Assembly: GCF_000763315.1 (NCBI RefSeq)
Contig: NZ_JPST01000022.1
Span: 1 to 64,000, forward strand
From: Thermoactinomyces daqus
Lineage (GTDB): Bacteria > Bacillota > Bacilli > Thermoactinomycetales > Thermoactinomycetaceae
Direction: 5' to 3'
Length of the DNA stretch: 64,000 nt
The position numbers were made by a program, and so were the translations under genes. The notes under the pieces were generated by a model, which saw only the letters and a list, made by a program, of their open reading frames with translations, was not told where the DNA came from and did no database searches. Position 1 is the stretch's first letter. Every line of letters starts with the position of its first letter. Positions 11,401-19,604 of the stretch are shown here, piece after piece.

Positions 11401-14400
11401 GGAATCCTGGATCGGTTGGGAACGTTCCCTCGGCCTCATCCTGCCGCAGACCCGCGTCGCGGGGATTCTGCGGGAAGCCGGTCCCGGTCCGGCGGTGGAC
11501 ATGGAAGCCTGGCTGTCGCTCCTGTGGGCGGAGTTGCACACCCCTTCACCGCAGAGTGTCCTGTATGAGGGAGAGCAGCGGTACACCTGCCGGATCCGTC
11601 CTGTTTCTTTGGGAGAGGAAAGATGGCGCATCCAAGCGAACGGAACCTACCTGATCACCGGCGGAGGCGGCGGATTGGGCCGGATCCTGGCTGCCCGCCT
11701 GGCCCGTTCCGGGCCGGTCAACCTGATTTTGACCGGCCGTTCGCCGCTGGATGCCCGGTTGCAAGCGGAGCTGACGTTGCTGGAAGGAACGGGCAGCCGG
11801 GTGCTGTACCGGCAGGCGGACGTCTGCGATGCCGTGGCGATGCGCGAAGTGCTTCGGGAAGCCAAAGCGCGGTTTGGCGGGGTGAACGGCGTCATCCATG
11901 CGGCCGGTTTGCAGAGCAAAGAGCCGCTCTTCACCGAATCGGAGGCCGATTTTGCCCGGGTGCTGGCCCCGAAAGTGAAGGGAACCCAAGTGCTGGATGA
12001 GGTGCTGTCCGGGGAACCGCTCGACTTTCTTCTCTGTTTTTCCTCCGCCGCGGCGATTCTCGGCGACATGGGCGCCGGGGACTACGCCGTCGCCAACCGC
12101 TTCCTGACGGCTTATGCCCGGGAGCGCAACCGGCAGCAAAGGCAGGGCCTGCGCAGCGGCAAAACGCTGGTGGTTCACTGGCCGCTGTGGAAGGAAGGCG
12201 GCATGGGCTTGGGAGACGATGAGCAGACCCACCTCTACCTGAAATCGAGCGGCCAGCGCGCGCTGGAAACGGAAGAGGGCCTGGACTTGCTTGAGCGCGT
12301 GCTGGAGCAGGAACAGACACAACTGTTGGTTCTGGCCGGTCAGCCTGACCGGGTGCATCGTTTCCTGGGGCTGTACAGGGAGCCGGAGCCGCAGCAGCCG
12401 GAACCGGCAGCCGGGCTGCCGGCCGGAAAAGGGCGCAGGCCGGAGATGAAGGGGCTCAGCGTGCGGCAATGCCTGGAATGGGATTTGCGGGAGCTCTCCG
12501 GCCAGCTGCTGAAAATCCCCCGCGAGAAACTGGATCTCACCAGCAACCTGGCCGATTTCGGTTTTGATTCGATCACACTGGCGGCGTTTGCCGAACAGTT
12601 GACCCGGCATTACGGCATTGAGCTGACCCCGGCGGTCTTCTTCGGCTATCCCACCCTGGGCAAATTGGCCGATTATTACCTGTCCGAACACAAGGAAGCG
12701 CTGGAGGCGTTTTACCGGGAAGCGCCGCCTGCCCCGGAAAGGAAGCCGGCGGTGGACATGCCCGTCCGGCCGGCGGCCGAACCGGAGCCATCGCGAAGGA
12801 AGCAGCCGGTGCAGGAGAAAGCGCGGCCTTCCGCAGTTCCCGAACCGATCGCCGTGATCGGGATGAGCGGCCGGTTCCCGGGAGCGCGCAATATTGAAGA
12901 AATGTGGCAGCATCTGCTGAACGGAGAGGATCAGGTGCGCGCCGCCGGGGCGGAGCGCTGGCCGGGGAGCGGGGCGGAACGATGGAAATTCGGGGCCATT
13001 CCCGGTGTCGATGAATTCGATCCCCTGTTCTTTGAAATTTCGCCGCGCGAAGCCCGGAGCATGGACCCGCGTCAGCGGCTGTTGCTTCAGGAAGCGTGGA
13101 ACGCATTGGAAGATGCCGGCTATGGGCCGGTGCAGATCAAGAACCGGAAGATCGGCATGTTTGTCGGGGTGGAAAACGGCGATTACAAGTATCTGACCGG
13201 TTTTGATGCCCCGATCACGTCCAACCATGACGCGATTCTCGCGGCCCGGCTCTCTTATGTACTCAATCTGAACGGCCCCAACCTGGCCGTCAATACCGCC
13301 TGTTCCTCCGGACTGGTGGCTGTCCATCTCGCCTGCCAGAGCCTGCGCAGCGGCGACTGCGATACAGCCATTGCCGCCGGAGTCAACCTGATCCTCGTCC
13401 CGCAGACGCTCGAAGCGATCGGGCAGGCGGGAATGCTCTCGCCGGATGGGCGGTGTTATGCCTTTGACCAAAGAGCCAACGGCATGGTTCCCGGTGAAGC
13501 CGTGGCCGTGGTCGTGCTGAAGCCCCTTTCCCGGGCGATCGCGGACAAGGACCCGATCCATGCGGTGATCCGGGGCAGCGGCATCAACTATGACGGCAAG
13601 ACCAACGGCATTACCGCGCCCAGCGGGGTGGCGCAGACACAACTGTACAAAGAGGTGTATGACCAGTACGGGATTAACCCAGAAGATCTGGAGTATATCG
13701 TGGCCCACGGAACGGGAACGCGCCTGGGTGACCCGGTGGAGGTCAACGCGCTTCGCGATGCTTTTCAAAGCTATACCGACAAGGAAAACTTCTGCGCCCT
13801 GACCTCGACCAAAACCCATTTCGGCCACACCTTTGCCGCCTCCGGTCTGGTCAGTCTGATCAGCCTGGTGCAGGCGATGCGCCATGAGACCATCCCGGGC
13901 AGCCTCCATTGTGAGCAGGAAAATGAATACATTCGCTGGAAGGGCAGCCCGTTTTATGTAAATAAAACGAACCGGCCGTGGAAGGACAAGGAAGGGAAGC
14001 GGAGACTGGGGGCCGTGAGCGCCTTCGGGATGAGTGGAACCAATGTCCATCTGGTGCTGGAGAGCTATCCGGAAGAAAGGAGTGCGGCCCGGCACCGTCT
14101 TCCTTATTACTTGCTCGCTCTGTCCGCCAAGACCCGGGAGGCGCTGGAAGCGAAGATCAGCGACATGATCGCTTTTCTGGAGAAGGAAGAGTGGAGGGAA
14201 GAAGATTTATTGCCTCTCAGTTACACTCTTTTGAACGGACGCCAGCATTTCCGCCATCGCTGTGCCGTGGTCGTACAGGGCAGAGAGGATGCCATTTATG
14301 CATTGAAACAAGCGGCCGGTCAAGAGAAAATGCCGCATATCGTTCACGGTCAGGTACCGAACCGGTTTACCGGCCAAAAAGCGATTCAAACGTATGTGCG

Positions 14401-15547
14401 TGATCTGCTCAAACAAAGCGTCGGTTTGCGTGAAGATCCTGTGCAGTACCAGGAAACCCTTTTGGCCTTGGCCGAGTTTTACTGTCAGGGCTATGAGCCG
14501 GAATGGGAGCTGTTGTTTGCCGGAACAGATTCGCACCGCCTGCATCTGCCGACTTACCCTTTTGCCAGAAACACTTACTGGGTACCCGGAAAAGAGCATG
14601 GGACGAGCAGCACCGAGCAGGGGACACCGCCGGTTTTGACTCCGATGGTTTTGCGCGATCCCGTTGTTCACCCGGAGGCGCCTCAACCACCAAAGGTTTC
14701 CGTTCCCGGGAAGCGCACGTTGCCGGACATGCCTGCCGTGATCGGAAACCATCAGCCCAAACCGAAACCGGGGCGGATTGTCCTGTCGCCTTTAACTGCA
14801 GAAAAAACAGATTCTTTGGCCGCAGGAGCGGAGGCAGCCGGAGAGAGCATTGAGGAAGAACTGGCAGCAATGCTGGCGGATGTCCTGGTCATGGACCGGG
14901 CCGAGCTGGATGCGGAAACGCCGTTTATTGAGCTGGGGATGGACTCGATTGTCGGAGTGGAATGGATTCAGTCCGTGAACAGACGGTATGGGGTGGAGCT
15001 TACTGCCAACATCATCTATGAATATCCTGATCTCCGCCGCTTTGCCGTCTTTTTGGCACAGGAGATGAACGGACAGGAGCCGGCCGGGCTTTCCGCAGCT
15101 TCCCTGGTTCCGCTTCCGCCCGAATTGCAGCCTGCCGCAAAAACGGAGGAAACCCATCCGGCTGTTTCCCTCTCATCTGTCTCCGGGGAAGACGTACTGG
15201 AATTTTTGGTCTCCAGTTTGGCGGAATCACTTTCCATGGACAGAGAAGAGGTGGATATAGATGCGGAGCTGATTGATCTGGGACTGGACTCCATCATTGG
15301 TGTGGAGTGGATCCAGGCGGTGAACAAGCGCTACGGGATCTCGCTTACCGCCAACAACATCTATGAATATTCGAACCTGCGCCGGTTTGCCGCATATCTG
15401 AAAGAGAAACTGTCTGATGCGGGAAAAGAAGCGAAGCAGGAGCCGGCCGGGTTAAACCTGGAGGAATTCATACGCCGGGTTCAGGCAGGCGATATCGACA
15501 TTGAAGAGGCCGAGCAACTATTGCACCGGGGAGGCATCACAAAATGA
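5435..15547 (+). CDS. Trans-AT polyketide synthase, three KS modules, C-terminal tandem beta-branching ACPs
   Basis: A 3370-residue modular synthase without any AT domain. Approximate layout: ACP1 (Ser43, GMNS); KS1 103-525 (Cys271 in DTACSSS, HGTGT, KPNIGH); C-methyltransferase about 800-1080 (SAM motif IEIGAGTGG); ACP2 (Ser1141); KS2 1232-1645 (Cys1389, HGTGT, KTNIGH); ketoreductase structural half about 1850-2065 and catalytic half 2070-2290 (TGGGGGLG, FSSAAA, GDYAVAN), which looks active but lacks a clear LDD motif; ACP3 (Ser2379); KS3 2470-2880 (Cys2623 in NTACSSG, HGTGT, KTHFGH); ACP4 (Ser3171) and ACP5 (Ser3286). ACP4 and ACP5 both read DSIxGVEW, placing a Trp six residues after the Ser, the known flag for beta-branching ACPs. 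The last 30 residues form a short helical tail. There is no thioesterase or dehydratase domain and no stop or frameshift. Fourteen-base GAGTGAGGAAAG spacing supports the ATG start. Confidence 0.96.
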   Translation: MERRLGTIAQIKERLVQEFLQVAGEQAEPVDLDKSFMEMGMNSIMAVDFVEAVNRSLGIDLGVEVVFDYRGIPELAEHIADRYMTEEVGSGPEMATIDEETSSDIAIIGISGKFAGSENLEEFWAHLRAGDCCIEEIRRPGWTEKDYYHPDPARKNRSVSKWGGLLKQIDRFDAAFFDISPAEAERMDPQHRLFLEEAYKAFEDAHYPVEKLSGKKVGVFVGGRPSDYRAGLWDRGVDAQTFWGNEMSMLASRISYFFNFKGPSLTVDTACSSSLVAIHLACESIRKGESEMALAGGVFVASTPEFFVLSSQAGLLSPDGQCKTFDPEANGMVLGEGVGAAVLKRLDAAVRDGDPIYGVIKGSAVNQAGRTNGVTSPSAASQKELIIDAYTKSGIDPETIGYIEVHGTGTKLGDLIELKALTEAFRMFTDKSWFCVIGSHKPNIGHTALAAGMAGLFKILLSMKHGEIPPTLYAGKREKRSGEETPFWISTKRQEWKRSGDVPLRAGLSALGSNGTNAHLIIEEPPARDVNGETEGPSPGRPYYLFPFSAKSKEALEQKMADMVSWLERKGDDYATEDVAKSLFFGRSHFSVRCAVIAADLAELKQKLDEIKRIGTAQDYVWQRKKPSFQPEPKQIARGERLIRELAENPDLPPEQYQEHLTALSRLYVQGYDLDWSGLFSDKKSRPVPLPAYPFHRKRFWHSGIPHVPEAKHGLQMSEMDGLLCKLLFMQLESLGLFEGNRLDLSRLKARVANLYGKWLEQSLVFLTRHHYLKADGDDGYVVNPDRVTRDGWNEWERQKERWLSSPDTKAQAVLVERTLRNLPQILTGKVPATDILFPDSSMDLVEGIYRNNAVADYFNEIVAQKVEDAIRDRVNQNPAARIRIIEIGAGTGGTSISVLQKLKPYREHIQEYCYTDISKAFLLYAEKAFGRQYPYLTYATYDAEAPAAGQGIETGVYDVAIATNVLHATRDIARTLRRVKAVLKKDGLLVLNEISSHSLFLHLTFGLLQGWWLYEDETLRLPGGPAVPPAIWKHVLEREGFENVHFPAQKAHPWGQQIIIAESDGKVRQEARRQAKPVSLPEKGDASGEADVTAHGWAVNDQKLEAAVQSLIVDHLAGALSVDPEEIDFDSAFRDYGVDSITGIKLVQAINQEYFLELATTILFDYSSVNLLTRYLLANFKDVIADALGRSEPERVCREYDPGDDSGAVRELPKLEERRAGETGVISGKVPIAIIGVSGRFAKSKNVRDLWKHLSEGTNLIERASRWRQENKGEPEVWEYGGFIEDIDQFDPLFFNISGMEAASMDPQQRLFLEECWNALEDAGYAGAKIQGCRCGVYVGCSGGGYQQLLNDDSPPQAFWGNLSSVIPARIAYYLNLQGPAIAVDTACSSSLVAVYLACQGLWTGETEMALAGGVSIQCTPDLYRTEHRAGMLSPTGQCYTFDERANGFVPGEGVGVVVLKRLEDALADGDYIYGVIRGSAINQDGTTNGITAPSQRSQERLERFVYDQFGINPEEIQMVEAHGTGTKLGDPIEFQALTQAFRSYTDKKEYCAIGSIKTNIGHAQMAAGIAGLIKILLALKHKQIPPSLHFRKGNANISFKDSPFFVNTQLRDWKVEPGVKRRAAISSFGVSGTNAHMVIEEAPEVRRQHPDKPGYLLVLSARSEEELRKQAGQLIDHCKEEDKTDCGNMCYTLLVGRQHFKHRLACVVRDLDDAVEQLEQWLNRKSGSTVFSMETDGKHRELPALKKFGNHCIRACQDLDGDADYLENLATVAELYVQGYELDYEGLFADGQYSRVPLPTYPFARERYWVPEAKTAAPVPAETMVAAETEPAGNAEPEEEGYELMTFAEEWQAEDLPEGRVSTPAALVCFLSNPDYQEAVHAAVQARQPGTEVIFVAQGRSSGKQSRGQYRLNRDDGAAFRQVLDSLASDCGGDFALLYLWPLEDAGCIEDSAVLFRLLQAVGEAGRKPSRLLWAGAWRTSLERCCLESWIGWERSLGLILPQTRVAGILREAGPGPAVDMEAWLSLLWAELHTPSPQSVLYEGEQRYTCRIRPVSLGEERWRIQANGTYLITGGGGGLGRILAARLARSGPVNLILTGRSPLDARLQAELTLLEGTGSRVLYRQADVCDAVAMREVLREAKARFGGVNGVIHAAGLQSKEPLFTESEADFARVLAPKVKGTQVLDEVLSGEPLDFLLCFSSAAAILGDMGAGDYAVANRFLTAYARERNRQQRQGLRSGKTLVVHWPLWKEGGMGLGDDEQTHLYLKSSGQRALETEEGLDLLERVLEQEQTQLLVLAGQPDRVHRFLGLYREPEPQQPEPAAGLPAGKGRRPEMKGLSVRQCLEWDLRELSGQLLKIPREKLDLTSNLADFGFDSITLAAFAEQLTRHYGIELTPAVFFGYPTLGKLADYYLSEHKEALEAFYREAPPAPERKPAVDMPVRPAAEPEPSRRKQPVQEKARPSAVPEPIAVIGMSGRFPGARNIEEMWQHLLNGEDQVRAAGAERWPGSGAERWKFGAIPGVDEFDPLFFEISPREARSMDPRQRLLLQEAWNALEDAGYGPVQIKNRKIGMFVGVENGDYKYLTGFDAPITSNHDAILAARLSYVLNLNGPNLAVNTACSSGLVAVHLACQSLRSGDCDTAIAAGVNLILVPQTLEAIGQAGMLSPDGRCYAFDQRANGMVPGEAVAVVVLKPLSRAIADKDPIHAVIRGSGINYDGKTNGITAPSGVAQTQLYKEVYDQYGINPEDLEYIVAHGTGTRLGDPVEVNALRDAFQSYTDKENFCALTSTKTHFGHTFAASGLVSLISLVQAMRHETIPGSLHCEQENEYIRWKGSPFYVNKTNRPWKDKEGKRRLGAVSAFGMSGTNVHLVLESYPEERSAARHRLPYYLLALSAKTREALEAKISDMIAFLEKEEWREEDLLPLSYTLLNGRQHFRHRCAVVVQGREDAIYALKQAAGQEKMPHIVHGQVPNRFTGQKAIQTYVRDLLKQSVGLREDPVQYQETLLALAEFYCQGYEPEWELLFAGTDSHRLHLPTYPFARNTYWVPGKEHGTSSTEQGTPPVLTPMVLRDPVVHPEAPQPPKVSVPGKRTLPDMPAVIGNHQPKPKPGRIVLSPLTAEKTDSLAAGAEAAGESIEEELAAMLADVLVMDRAELDAETPFIELGMDSIVGVEWIQSVNRRYGVELTANIIYEYPDLRRFAVFLAQEMNGQEPAGLSAASLVPLPPELQPAAKTEETHPAVSLSSVSGEDVLEFLVSSLAESLSMDREEVDIDAELIDLGLDSIIGVEWIQAVNKRYGISLTANNIYEYSNLRRFAAYLKEKLSDAGKEAKQEPAGLNLEEFIRRVQAGDIDIEEAEQLLHRGGITK

Positions 15548-16770
15548 GCTACAGCCCGTCTGATTTGCAAATCACCGGGGCAGGCATCACTTCCGCCAGC
15601 GGTCAGGGTAAAGCCGCCTTTACATCTGCCCTGATGCGGGGGGAGCATGCCTTCGGAATCATGAAACGGCCGGGCCGGCAGAAGGGGACTTCCTTTATCG
15701 GCGCGGAGATCGCGGAACTTTCCTATCCGGATCGCCTTTCCAAAAAACTGCTGCGAACGGCATCCTATTCCGCCCATGTGGCCTTGATCACCCTTGAGGA
15801 AGCATGGCGGGAGGCGAAGTTGGATGAGGCCGATTCCGCCCGGATCGGACTGATTGCGGGCGGGTCCAACTTTCAGCAGCGGGAATTGCTTCAAACCTTT
15901 GAAGCTTACCGTGACAAGCCGCATTTTATCTCTCCGGCTTACGCGCTTTCCTTTATGGACAGCGATATTTGTGCGCTTTGCACGGAACAGTTTGGCATCC
16001 GGGGATTCGCTTGTACCGTCGGCGGTGCATCGGCGAGCGGGCAATTGGCGGTAATCCAGGCCTGCCAGGCGGTACTCTCGGGTCAGGTCGATATTTGCAT
16101 CGCCCTCGGGGTCTTGACCGATCTTTCCCATATGGAGTGTCAGGCCTTTCGCTCTTTGGGGGCGATGGGTTCTGACCGCTATGCGAACCGGCCTGATTTG
16201 GCCTGCCGCCCTTTTGACAAGAACCGGGACGGCTTTATTTACGGGGAAAACTGCGGAGCCGTGGTGATCGAACGGGCGGAAACGGCTCGAAGACGCGGAG
16301 TCAAACCGTATGCCCGCATTTCGGGATGGGCGTGGGGGATGGATGGAAATCGCAATCCCAATCCTTCCTTTGAAGGCGAGGTCCGCGTCATTCGCAAAGC
16401 ATTGGGGCAGGCCGGACTCGCTCCGGAAGAGATCGATTACATCAATCCGCATGGAACCGGTTCACGCATCGGGGATGAGACGAAGCTACGGGCATTGGCT
16501 GAATGCGGTCTTGCGCATGCCCGCATCAATGCGACCAAATCGGTCACCGGCCACGGCCTCAGCGCAGCGGGGATCGTGGAAATCATCGCCACCCTCTTGC
16601 AGATGAAGGAATCACGGCTTCATCCCACCCGCAATCTGCAAGAACCGATTGACGAATCATTCCCCTGGGTGCGGGGCGAGGCGCTTCCGGCCGATATCAC
16701 CCATGCCTTGAGTTTGAGCATCGGCTTCGGTGGCATCAATACCGCGATTTGTTTGAAAAAAGAAATGTAA
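15544..16770 (+). CDS. pksF: Decarboxylating ketosynthase homologue of the beta-branching cassette (PksF-like)
   Basis: The 408-residue protein has a thiolase-fold KS layout but the nucleophile Cys is replaced by Ser163, in GGASASG where elongating enzymes have TACATG or TACSSS. The HGTGS and KSVTGHG motifs that hold the two decarboxylation-supporting His residues remain. This is the known signature of PksF-type enzymes, which decarboxylate malonyl-AcpK to acetyl-AcpK but do not condense. The start overlaps the last codon of the synthase by four bases (ATGA). Its product would feed the HMG-CoA-synthase-like enzyme encoded 22 bases downstream. Confidence 0.93.
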   Translation: MSYSPSDLQITGAGITSASGQGKAAFTSALMRGEHAFGIMKRPGRQKGTSFIGAEIAELSYPDRLSKKLLRTASYSAHVALITLEEAWREAKLDEADSARIGLIAGGSNFQQRELLQTFEAYRDKPHFISPAYALSFMDSDICALCTEQFGIRGFACTVGGASASGQLAVIQACQAVLSGQVDICIALGVLTDLSHMECQAFRSLGAMGSDRYANRPDLACRPFDKNRDGFIYGENCGAVVIERAETARRRGVKPYARISGWAWGMDGNRNPNPSFEGEVRVIRKALGQAGLAPEEIDYINPHGTGSRIGDETKLRALAECGLAHARINATKSVTGHGLSAAGIVEIIATLLQMKESRLHPTRNLQEPIDESFPWVRGEALPADITHALSLSIGFGGINTAICLKKEM

Positions 16771-16791
16771 TCTTCGGGAGGGGATCAGCAC

Positions 16792-18051
16792 ATGGTTGCT
16801 GTCGGAATTGAGGCAATGAATATTTTTGGCGGAACCGCTTACCTGGACGTCATGGAACTGGCTCAGCATCGGGCATTGGATGAAACCCGCTTTGAAAATT
16901 TATTGATGAAAGAAAAAGCCGTAGCACTTCCCTTTGAAGACCCGGTGACCTGTGGAGTAAATGCGGCCAAGCCGATTGTCGACGCTTTATCCGAAGAGGA
17001 AAAAGAGCGGATCGAACTTCTGATCACCTGCTCCGAGTCGGGGATCGACTTTGGCAAATCGATCAGTACTTACATTCACCACTATTTGGGGCTGAGCCGA
17101 AACTGCCGCCTGTTTGAATTGAAACAAGCCTGTTACTCCGGGACTGCCGGTTTGCAAATGGCCGTCAATTTCATCTTGTCCCAAACCTCTCCCGGTGCTA
17201 AAGCGCTGGTAATCGCCAGTGACATCTCGCGTTTTTTGGTTGCGGAAGGGGGCGAGGCGCTGACCCAGGACTGGTCTTATGCGGAGCCCAGCGGCGGAGC
17301 GGGAGCAGTTGCCCTGTTGATTAGCGAAACCCCTTACCTGTTTCAGGTGGATGTCGGGGCGAACGGCTATTACGGCTATGAGGTGATGGATACCTGCCGA
17401 CCGATCCCGGACAGTGAAGCCGGAAATGCCGACCTGTCTTTGCTGTCTTACCTCGATTGCTGCGAACAAACCTTTTTGGAATACCAAAAACGCGTCGCCG
17501 ATGTCGACTACCGGCAAACGTTCCAATATCTCTGCTTTCACACGCCGTTCGGCGGGATGGTCAAAGGAGCGCACCGCACCATGATGCGGAAACTGGTGAA
17601 GGCCAAGCCGCAGGAGATTGAGGCTGATTTTGAGCGGAGGGTGTTGCCGGGGCTGAGGTACTGCCAGCGCGTCGGGAATATCATGGGGGGCAGCGTTCTT
17701 TTATCTTTGCTGAGCACGATCGACCAAGGGAACTTTGATACGCCGAAACGCATCGGCTGTTTCTCCTACGGCTCGGGCTGCTGCTCGGAATTTTACAGCG
17801 GGGTCGTGACACCTCAGGGGCAGGAAAGGCTGCGCCGCTTTCAAGTGGAAGAGCAGCTGAATAATCGCTACCGTTTGTCGATGGAGGAATATGAACAATT
17901 ATTGCTCGGCAGCCATGCAGTGAAATTCGGAACGCGCAACGTGAAGCTCGATCTTGACTTCATCCCGGGGGCATTGGACGCGACTCGTGGAAAAAACCGT
18001 TTGGTTTTGGAGGAGATTCGTGAATTTCATCGGGAGTATCGGTGGTTATGA
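16792..18051 (+). CDS. pksG: HMG-CoA-synthase-like enzyme of beta-branching (PksG-like)
   Basis: This 419-residue protein adds the acetyl unit from the donor ACP to the beta-keto group of the ACP-bound chain. The acetyl-accepting Cys is residue 114 in KQACYSGTAG, an acid Glu lies in TCSESGID (residue 82), and the His block is HTPFGGMVKGAHR. Length and motifs are those of the polyketide branch of HMG-CoA synthases. GGGAGGGGATCAGC precedes the ATG. The stop overlaps the next gene by four bases. The likely acceptor is the beta-keto chain on ACP4 or ACP5 of the megasynthase, which carry the branching Trp. Confidence 0.95.
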   Translation: MVAVGIEAMNIFGGTAYLDVMELAQHRALDETRFENLLMKEKAVALPFEDPVTCGVNAAKPIVDALSEEEKERIELLITCSESGIDFGKSISTYIHHYLGLSRNCRLFELKQACYSGTAGLQMAVNFILSQTSPGAKALVIASDISRFLVAEGGEALTQDWSYAEPSGGAGAVALLISETPYLFQVDVGANGYYGYEVMDTCRPIPDSEAGNADLSLLSYLDCCEQTFLEYQKRVADVDYRQTFQYLCFHTPFGGMVKGAHRTMMRKLVKAKPQEIEADFERRVLPGLRYCQRVGNIMGGSVLLSLLSTIDQGNFDTPKRIGCFSYGSGCCSEFYSGVVTPQGQERLRRFQVEEQLNNRYRLSMEEYEQLLLGSHAVKFGTRNVKLDLDFIPGALDATRGKNRLVLEEIREFHREYRWL

Positions 18052-18815
18052 TGGAGTATCAAACGGTGAAGGTGAGGGAGCAGCAGCAGATTTGTTTTTT
18101 GCAGTTTTATCGTCCGGAGGCGAACAACACGATCAATGACCGCATGGCGGAGGAATGCCATCACGTGCTTGACCGGTATGAGGAATCAGCCAAAATCCTG
18201 GTCATGGAAGGGCTGCCGGACGTTTTTTGTTTTGGGGCCGACTTTCAGGAGATGCATGACCGGATGGCAAACGGCAGACAGAGTGAACGCAATCCCGGGC
18301 GCTTATATGATCTGTGGATGCGCCTGGCAACCGGCCCTCTCCTGACCATTTCACACGTGAGGGGAAAAGTGAATGCGGGAGGGATCGGATTTGTCGCCGC
18401 CAGCGATATTGTCCTGGCTGAACGGACGGCGCAATTCAGCCTGTCGGAGCTGTTGTTCGGCGTGTTTCCCGCGGCGGTGCTTCCGTTTCTCATTCGCCGC
18501 ACCGGCACGGCCAAAGCCAATTACATGACGGTCATGACCAAGGCGATCTCGGCCGAACAAGCCGCATCCTGGGGACTGGTCGACGCTTGTGACGATGACA
18601 GCCGCTCTTTGCTCCGCAAGCATTTGCTGCGGCTGAAACCTTTATCAAAAAGTGCGGTAGTGAAGTACAAGCGCTACATGCAGAGGATTAGCGAGCCCCT
18701 GGCGCAGGCAAAGCCGATCGCCGTCAAGGCCAATTTGGAAATGTTCTCAGACCCGCAAAATCTGACCGGAATCTATTGGTACATCGAAACGGGAAAGTTT
18801 CCCTGGGAGGAATGA
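18048..18815 (+). CDS. pksH: ECH1 dehydratase of beta-branching (PksH-like crotonase)
   Basis: A 255-residue crotonase-fold protein that should dehydrate the HMG-type intermediate to the 3-methylglutaconyl form. The oxyanion-hole strand HVRGKVNAGGIGFVAASD and the downstream SLSELLFGVFPAAVLPFL block match PksH/CurE-type ECH1 enzymes rather than ECH2. The start is taken at ATG 18048, which overlaps the stop of the HMG-synthase gene (ATGA). GTG 18042 would add two residues. A 33-base gap with an AAAGGAGCGAGCG site follows before the ECH2 gene. Confidence 0.92.
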   Translation: MMEYQTVKVREQQQICFLQFYRPEANNTINDRMAEECHHVLDRYEESAKILVMEGLPDVFCFGADFQEMHDRMANGRQSERNPGRLYDLWMRLATGPLLTISHVRGKVNAGGIGFVAASDIVLAERTAQFSLSELLFGVFPAAVLPFLIRRTGTAKANYMTVMTKAISAEQAASWGLVDACDDDSRSLLRKHLLRLKPLSKSAVVKYKRYMQRISEPLAQAKPIAVKANLEMFSDPQNLTGIYWYIETGKFPWEE

Positions 18816-18848
18816 ACCCATTTTGCTAAAGAAAGGAGCGAGCGGGCG

Positions 18849-19595
18849 ATGGAATCGGTTGTTCACTTTCAGGAAATCGAGCCGGAGATCGTGCTTTTGA
18901 CCATGGAGGACCGGGTTCATAAAAATACGTTCTCAAAGGAGTTAATTGACGGTTTGCTTGAAGCCTTCGCCGTCATTGAGGCGAGCAATGTCTACAAAGT
19001 TGTGGTTTTAACCGGATATGACAGTTACTTCGCTTCGGGCGGAACCCGGGAGGGGCTGCTGGCGATCCATGAAGGCAGGGAGAAATTTACCGACAAGAAT
19101 GTTTACAGCCTGGCGCTGGACTGCAAAATCCCTGTCATTGCAGCGATGCAAGGGCACGGCATCGGCGGTGGCTTTATCATGGGCTTGTTTGCCGACTTTG
19201 TGATTTTGAGCAGGGAAAGCGTCTATACGACCAATTTTATGAAATACGGGTTTACCCCCGGGATGGGCGCAACTTGCATTTTGCCGAGGAAACTGGGAAT
19301 CAGCCTGACTGAAGAGCTGTTGATCAACTCCGGAACGTACCGGGGGGCGGAATTGGAAAAACGGGGGATTCCTTTCCCCGTTCTGCCCAGAGCGGAGGTT
19401 CTTGGCCATGCCCTGGAATTGGCGCGTCAGATTGCCGAAAAGCCGAGGTATTCCCTCATCCTGCTCAAAGACCATCTGGTTGCCCCGATTCGCGAAGAAC
19501 TGCCGTCGATTGTGGAGCGGGAAGTGATGATGCATGAAAAGACGTTTCACCAGCCAGAGGTGAGAGAGCGAATCAATGCGCTGTTCGGGAAATGA
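18849..19595 (+). CDS. pksI: ECH2 decarboxylase of beta-branching (PksI-like crotonase)
   Basis: A 248-residue crotonase expected to decarboxylate the methylglutaconyl-ACP and leave a beta-methyl branch. The sequence has FASGGTREGL, an AMQGHGIGGGFIMG oxyanion block and MKYGFTPGMGAT. Lys79 and His229 sit where, from memory, PksI has its catalytic Lys80 and His230, so the enzyme looks intact. It completes the cassette acpK-KS-HCS-ECH1-ECH2. The next gene encodes a second, clearly related crotonase domain, so the pair probably arose by duplication. Confidence 0.93.
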   Translation: MESVVHFQEIEPEIVLLTMEDRVHKNTFSKELIDGLLEAFAVIEASNVYKVVVLTGYDSYFASGGTREGLLAIHEGREKFTDKNVYSLALDCKIPVIAAMQGHGIGGGFIMGLFADFVILSRESVYTTNFMKYGFTPGMGATCILPRKLGISLTEELLINSGTYRGAELEKRGIPFPVLPRAEVLGHALELARQIAEKPRYSLILLKDHLVAPIREELPSIVEREVMMHEKTFHQPEVRERINALFGK

Positions 19596-19604
19596 CGGGG
19601 GTGA

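Noticed and set aside
11641-12360. Firm prediction of the hydroxyl stereochemistry from the ketoreductase
   Set aside because: Neither the LDD motif of B-type nor the Trp of A-type domains is clear, so no configuration is claimed.
11546-14095. Long minus-strand open frame of 849 codons inside the synthase gene
   Set aside because: It lies antisense to the KR-KS3 part of the synthase, whose domains are unmistakable. It has no family motif or ribosome binding site and reflects GC-rich codon use.
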